Below, one piece after another: positions 58,601 to 64,000 of a stretch of 64,000 nucleotides of DNA. A program made the position numbers and the translations under genes. The notes beneath the pieces are model-generated. The model made no database searches, was not told where the DNA came from, and saw only the letters and a program-made list of their open reading frames with translations. Positions within the stretch are counted from its first letter, which is position 1. Each line of letters opens with the position of its first letter. This DNA is from Drosophila pseudoobscura (lineage: Eukaryota; Arthropoda; Insecta; Diptera; Drosophilidae): positions 20,975,501 through 21,039,500 of the forward strand of contig NC_046680.1 in assembly GCF_009870125.1 (NCBI RefSeq), written 5' to 3'.

Positions 58601-61043
58601 CCTGACACCACTGCTTTTTGATGTGCCGCCCGACCAGTTCGAGGGTTGCCACTCCGGCGACAAGGCTGTGGTTACCGTCCGCAGCTTTACGGCCCGCAAT
58701 GCGGGTGTCATTCCCATGAGGATCGAGGGATTCCTGATCGGATCGCTGCCCTGCGAGGACTACGGCTTCAAGGTGATGGATTGTGCCGGCTTCGATCTAG
58801 GCGAGAACGAGACGCGGAAGGTGGAGATTGCATTCAGCTCGGACCTGACGACGTCGCGTGTGAGGCGAACGCTAACGCTGATCACGAATCTGACCTACGA
58901 CATCGGATACTTTATGCTGGCCCAGATGCCGTCCGAGAGTGTGGAGCAATGTGCCGCCCATCTGGTGCGACCCACTTGGGAGACTTCGCTGAGAAATGCT
59001 GCGCTTGTGGTGCTGTTGGCCAGCTTCTGTTTGGTCTTGGTTGCGGCCGTATTTGATTCGAAGGCCATCATGACCCAGCAGAGTGCGTACGATGCGGCCC
59101 GCTACAAGGGGCCCGTCCAGCCCACCTTTAATCTGCGGAATATCGTTAAGATGCAGGCTGAGGAGGTGGCCGCCAAAGCGGAGGCAGTGCAACAACATCA
59201 GCACCACCACCCTCACCAGCACCAGCAACGGGCCAGGAATGGTGGAGGCCAAGTGAAGGAAGTGCGCAAGCGGACATTTATTGCGCCCACGACTACGACA
59301 ACATCGCGTAAATCCAAGCCGTCCTGGTCAACCTGGGGCATGGACATGAATTCCCTCAGCAAGCATCTGCAGAAACCCAAACCAAAGCCACAAGCCATAG
59401 TCACCCCCACCCTCAATCCTCCCCAGCCCGCGCCAGTGCCAGTGGAATCCATCAAGCCCGTGAAGAAATCGGCAACGCCATCACCGCCGCAGCCAACAGC
59501 TCCAGTGCGGCCCCAGAAGAAGTTCAGACAGACACCCGTGGTTGTGGTGCCTCCTGCACCCAAGCCCAAGGCAGAGCCATCGTCGAAAACAGAAGCATCG
59601 CCCAAAGCAGAACCATTCCCCAAAATAGAGCCATTACCCAAAGCTGAGCCATTACCCAAAGCAGAGCCATCCGCCAAAGCAGAGACATTACCCAAAACAG
59701 AGCCATCCTCCAAAGCAGAGCCATCACCTGTATGCACCCCAGTCGTCCAGGAGGTCCAGGAGAAACCGATGCCCAAGCCCTCAGCCCCGAGTCCTCCTCA
59801 GCAGGAGAATGTATCGCCCAAGCCCCTCATCAAGACCCAAGAGCAACGAGTGCTAAAGGAACAAAATGGATCAGCCAAGAAATTGGGCAAGACTCCAGGC
59901 CGAGAGAGAGAACGCGAGAGGGAGCGCCGCAAGGAACAAAAGGCAACGAATGGTACATCGTCTGTGGTCGCAGTGAGGAAATCTGATCGAAAACAGCGCC
60001 AGAAGCAGCTAAACTTTGGCCAATCGGCTACCAGTGCCTCACCACCAGCCTCGCCCGATACCATCAAGTGCATCACCTCTCCCTGGGAGACCAGCAGTCG
60101 TGTGTCGTTCAGGGATGTGCTCCAAACAGCCAGTAGCCAGCCTGCGACCGTGGAAAATGGAATAAATTTGACTCCGGCACCGGCAGCACCGCCATTACCA
60201 GTACCAGAAATAGAAAACCATGTGGCTCCACTACCAGCAGCAGCAGCAGTAGGTGCAGCTGCATCATCCTCTCAAGTACCATCACAATCTAGCGATCTCG
60301 GACCGATTGGAGGAAGCCGAAAAACCTCGACGCCGCCAGCGATGACATCTTTGTGGGAGCCTTTATCGGCCACCGCCAGCAATTCGCTCTTTGCCAATGC
60401 CGAGATTGAGTTGCCTCCCGTAGATGGTAAGCACCCACAAGCACGCACACAACCTATGTTTGGTTAATGTATAGCGAATCCCATTTTTGTTGCAGATCTA
60501 TACGAGCAGAGGGAGCGTGAGAGGCTGCAGCAGCAGCAGCAGGCCCAGTGGGAGCGCAGCGAACTGATAATGCAGCAGCAATTGCTGCTCCAGCAGGCCC
60601 AACAGCTGGAGATGCAGCAGCGACAGCAGGAACAGCAGCAAAAGCAGCTGCAGCAGGAGAAACTCCTGTTGCTGGCGAACATGGAGAGCAACAACTGGAA
60701 CTCACCCTGGTCGCCGCTAGGCTATGGTGCTTGGCCAGATGTTCAGACAACGGGTGTGGTGAATGTTGTGCGTCCGCCACCAGGTCTAGCTGCTGCAACG
60801 GGCTACAACAATAGTCAGATGCTGGCCACATCGCACAACATTGCACAAGAACAACAGGGGATAGCAGCAGCAGCAGTAGGAGTAGGAGGAATCGGATCAG
60901 GTGCAGCTGCGGTAACCGGACACGGCGAGAGTCTGCCTACTCAGTATGATCCATTCACCTCGCCAAGCTCAATATGGTCGGACACCTGGCGTCAGTCCTC
61001 GCAACGCAACAACAACCACAACAACAACAATCACATGAACTGA
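55682..61043 (+). CDS. Tmem131: TMEM131 family protein (secretory cargo factor)
   Basis: Three exons, 55682-56296, 56361-60426 and 60496-61043, give 1,742 residues. TMEM131 proteins hold collagen and other cargo through lumenal PapD-like and Ig-like domains and bind TRAPP with their cytoplasmic tail, so that cargo can leave the ER. A signal peptide (residues 1-27) precedes the PapD-like domain ([15 protein letters not shown], then [17 protein letters not shown]). Many beta-sandwich repeats follow. The membrane segment is at about residues 1080-1102 ([20 protein letters not shown]). The tail is basic and Pro/Lys/Glu-rich, with tandem PKAEPL repeats. It also has tryptophan motifs seen in the family ([18 protein letters not shown]) and a Gln-rich end. 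A polyadenylation signal lies at 61244. Confidence 0.92.
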
Positions 61044-61333
61044 AGGGTTATATCCAAAGAGGAGGAGGAGTACGAGGAACAAGCTCACAGATCAAATAAC
61101 TGAAATGAAATCAACCAAATGAAATTCTTACCACATAAACACACACTTAGGCTACGCGATAGACGATGGAATGGACGAGGACGATGTGGAACGAGACGAG
61201 GACTAAGACGAAGCATGATCTTTTCCAATTTGACTTTTGACTAAATAAACGCAAAGATAAAATGACTTTCATATTGAATTGCATTTGTTCATTTTCTTGC
61301 TCTCACGTTTCTCGTAACCAAACAAAACTTTAA

Positions 61334-61966
61334 TTATTTCTCCTTGTATGTGATGATGCCCTTTTCGATCAAGTCTGGAACCTCCACAGCCAACCAGGGA
61401 GCCAGCTAAAAAAGAAGTTGTCACTGATTAGAGCCCACACCTTTGCTTGACTTGATATATCATTGGTTTCAACTCACTCCCAAAGCCATGGCATGGGCAA
61501 TTCCAAATTTGGGAACATTGCGTGCCCACAGGGGCTTGAAGTGATCTGTTAGACAAATTTTGCCGCCGCGATACATCTTTGCCGTCTTGCCATCCAACTC
61601 GGGCAGGGCGATTTCGGGTGCCGTCGTTGGGTATGTCACTGGAATGTCAAACTCCACATCGAATTCGTACTTTAGGAGGTTGTGCATGTACCAGCATTTT
61701 CCAAACCATTTTGTGCCCTCCTTGTTGGACTCCAGCCGGAACCAGTCGCTGCCCGACTGCTTATTGTTCTTCACATACTGCAAGAGGCGCCACAGTTGAA
61801 ATTTTTTGTACATGCATAGGTGTGGTGTGGTTTCGCCACTCACCATAATCAGCGCGTTATATTCCTCTTTCAGCCTCTGCACCCAAACGTCCTTCTCACG
61901 TGGCCCAGCCCTTATCTGTAACAGTGGAATGTTACTCAGCGTTTTCCTAGTGCTATCATCCACCAT
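61334..61966 (-). CDS. Ufc1: UFM1-conjugating enzyme UFC1
   Basis: Three exons, 61844-61966, 61478-61777 and 61334-61405, with introns of 66 and 72 bp, give 164 residues, the usual length. UFC1 takes UFM1 from UBA5 and passes it, with UFL1, to ribosomal and ER targets. The core [20 protein letters not shown] and [13 protein letters not shown] are diagnostic. The active cysteine sits in [11 protein letters not shown] at residue 116, the same position as in human UFC1. The start at 61966 gives [10 protein letters not shown], which aligns with the human N-terminus. The first intron is 66 bp and stop-free, so unspliced RNA would keep the frame and add 22 residues. Confidence 0.95.
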
Positions 61967-62278
61967 TCTGGCCAATGTTTGATCAGGACGCTCAGAAATA
62001 ACAGCAAATCCGAAGGAAAACACCTTCGTTGACACGTTCACGTTTGTGTGAGCGAAAGAGACAACTGCACTCAGCTGTGCGGTGTAGAGTTGTCAGCAGT
62101 TACACACATAACCTCGTAAAATAAATTAAAATCAAAAGTAATTTTAAAATATCTGTATGTAATGTTAAATAATAATAGTTACCTTATAAATTGTTTTAAT
62201 TTGGTTTTTGAATGGATATATTTATGTTAATGATTCCAGGGCTGCCAGGTGATCACAGCAATCGATACTAATCGATAC

Positions 62279-62290
62279 TTTGGCGCCAAA
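62279..62290. promoter_or_regulatory. Palindromic E2F-like site next to DRE-like repeats
   Basis: TTTGGCGCCAAA is a perfect palindrome that matches two back-to-back E2F consensus sites. It is directly preceded by a tandem ATCGATACT pair that resembles degenerate DREs. E2F and DRE occur together in fly cell-cycle promoters. The gene served is unclear; Ufc1 starts about 310 bases away on the minus strand. Confidence 0.55.
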
Positions 62291-62368
62291 ATGTCTTGCG
62301 AAATTCAATTTGACTCTATTTATTGTACCTCGTATTCTATTTCAGACTCGGCTCTCATTCGGCAACAT

Positions 62369-62376
62369 TATAAAAA
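62369..62376 (+). promoter_or_regulatory. Candidate TATA box
   Basis: TATAAAAA in a locally GC-neutral setting, with a plausible start region about 30 bases downstream. No coding region of convincing quality follows, so the transcript, if any, is unknown. Confidence 0.35.
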
Positions 62377-63376
62377 GGCATATGGGACAGGCACTCGACT
62401 CAAACAATATTTGCTCGTGAGATAAGCATCATCAAAGCTAAAAGAACTCTAAGAGGTGATAGTGTGGACATAAAACAAACAAGATTTGGAAAAGTAAATA
62501 GTGTCTGCTCTCGTTTACTTTATGCAAATGAAAATACGTCTATAATTTCCAAGTAAGTCCAAATCTGATTGCAAAAATTCTTCCTTCCTTTCTTTGTTCG
62601 TTTGGTTCTATTGCAAAATAACACGGAACATGACAGAAGGAGTTTTTCGTTTGTGGTGGAGATCCTCTCCCCTTATTATTAATATTATTCTTACTAATTT
62701 TAGTATACAGATTTATAGCTGGGAAACATTTTAAGTGGCTCAAAGGGATTCACAAAAAGACTTTTTGTGAGGGAAACTCCCTCTCAGAGGTCAGAGATCT
62801 CGGGGACTTTTGAATTTGTTTGAAAAGTATCAGGGGGGATCGAAAAATATTCCATCGGTAAACAAGAGGTTACCAGAAGAATACAAAAACAATGTAGAAG
62901 AAATTATTGTTTTGTCATTTTTCTATGGCACAGATTTCAGATTCTGCATGAGACTAGAAAAACGACATAAACACACACGACACGCCGATTCATGGTACCT
63001 TTGAACCGAGCATGATAATGCCAATCCGTTGATAAGGAGGCAGTTCCACTTAAAAACCGACTTAAACTGGTTCGAGTGTCTGAAGCTGAAGCGCCTGGAC
63101 TGCTCGCCAGCATTCAGACTGAACCATGTGCTATATGTGCCCGCGCTACCAGATTCGACCTTAATCGCTGATAAGACAGCATCGATGTCCGTTATACCAG
63201 TTCGAGATGATCAGGGTGCAATCCGCAAACCGGTTACAGCCGGCTGTGCTCCAACAATCGCCCAGCCCCCCTTTACAGGGTATGGGGTTTCTATTAAACA
63301 TATTACAACACGTTTTTAGCAGCTCTTTGAATTAAATGTACACTTTTATTATGCCACGGAGTGTTATGTCACTTTG

Positions 63377-64000
63377 TTAACATTCCTCTAAGACTCTGAG
63401 ACTGTTGGCGGCTGGAGCCTCGACAGCAGTGGTCTGATCTACACTGAAGTCCTCCCTGGCCTCGGTGGTCTTTCGCACGCTCGCTGCAATGATCGAATCT
63501 TTTTTCCGGCCTCGCACCAAGCGCTGGAGGCGGTGCTCTTCCCACTCCTTGCGATGCACTTTCTTGCGGTGGGCATGCATGTTGGCATTCGAGTTGAAGG
63601 TCTGTGTGCAATGCGGGCAGGTGTACAGAACTTCGCCCGTATGCGTTGTCAAATGCTCCTAAAAAAAGACGCGAAGGTTCAAAGGCTATCAAACAGAGAA
63701 AGACGTTCCCTTGGCTTACCCGCAATTCGTTTGGTCGCTTGAAGGCCTTCTCACACATCGGACACTGGTGATTGCGGGCCGTGTTGTGGGTGTACTTGAT
63801 GTGGTGCTGATGGGCCTGGAGGCTGGGTGAAATCTTGAGGCACAGCTCGCACTGCATCGGCTGTAGGTTCTCGACAGTGTGCATCATTTTGATGTGACGC
63901 GCCAGTCCGTATTTGGTGGTTAATTTGGAGTCGCACAGATGACACTCGATGGTAGCCTGCGGAGCGCCCGTGTGCTCCTCCATGTGGCGAGCGAGAGCCT
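63377..64000 (-). CDS. C2H2 zinc-finger protein, 3' part only
   Basis: The gene runs off the right edge. Two exons are visible: 63720 to beyond 64000, and 63377-63658, joined by a 61-bp intron in phase 0. The visible part has the end of one finger ([11 protein letters not shown]), then fingers starting CHLCDSK, CELCLKI, CPMCEKA and CPHCTQT. It ends in a basic helix ([20 protein letters not shown]) and an acidic, Ala/Val-rich tail. The finger [14 protein letters not shown] is completed across the splice by EHLTTHTGE, which supports the junction. Next to Ufc1 in D. melanogaster I recall a zinc-finger gene (CG8388), so this may be its orthologue, but that is from memory. Confidence 0.8.

Larger units (their letters stand above)
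61967..63376. other. Intergenic region, Ufc1 / zinc-finger gene, with a possible small transcription unit
   Basis: The left part is the Ufc1 promoter flank. At 62260-62290 it contains two ATCGATACT repeats and a perfect TTTGGCGCCAAA. A TATAAAAA at 62369 and a 44-codon open frame at 62291-62425 suggest that something may be transcribed on the plus strand. Short open frames at 62810-63319 do not look like real proteins. Confidence 0.4.

Noticed and set aside
62810-63319. Short plus-strand open frames between Ufc1 and the zinc-finger gene
   Set aside because: They have no domains, no good start context and no splice structure, so they are likely chance.

Overview
The window is nuclear DNA of a Drosophila fly. 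The proteins read as fly orthologues (geminin, Dpit47, NAC-alpha, DGK-epsilon, fused lobes, achi/vis, TMEM131, UFC1), most introns are 55-75 bp, several promoters carry the fly core elements DRE (TATCGATA) and motif 1 (GGTCACACTG), and there are many short CA/GT and CAG runs. In D. melanogaster most of these genes lie on arm 2R (Muller element C), but in a different order. That suggests a species outside the melanogaster group, possibly obscura-group; this placement is inference. I saw no tRNA, rRNA, CRISPR array, LTR retrotransposon or virus-like element.

Layout. 1-10.9 kb: compact housekeeping genes (C2H2 zinc-finger gene +, geminin -, single-exon adaptor-like gene +, Dpit47 -). Old copies of one unclassified dispersed repeat fill the gaps between them. 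10.8-19.4 kb: Nacalpha +, Dgkepsilon -, Nop2 +, a neprilysin-like M13 peptidase +. 19.4-31 kb: a 6-kb gene-poor stretch, then a class B diuretic-hormone receptor with many exons and two candidate last exons. 31.1-33.3 kb: the hexosaminidase fused lobes (-). 33.3-48 kb: mostly noncoding DNA around a single-pass membrane protein with Nedd4-type PPxY/LPxY motifs. 48-54.4 kb: a TGIF homeobox gene achi/vis (-), an intact piggyBac-derived host gene (+), and an unrecognised, possibly mitochondrial protein (-). 55.7-64 kb: TMEM131 (+), UFC1 (-) and the 3' part of another zinc-finger gene (-).

The genes do not form one pathway. They group by promoter type: short-intron genes with DRE or motif 1 promoters (cell cycle, translation, RNA modification, UFMylation), and developmental or neural genes in large noncoding domains (the receptor and the PPxY membrane protein). 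The most interesting items are the dispersed repeat that supplies promoter-like motifs, the piggyBac-derived gene that has lost two of three catalytic aspartates, the Commissureless-like membrane adaptor, the alternative receptor C-terminus, and the adaptor-like protein full of phosphotyrosine motifs.

Exon borders were set by hand from GT/AG signals, reading phase and family similarity. All multi-exon models close in frame. UTR limits and transcription starts are estimates.
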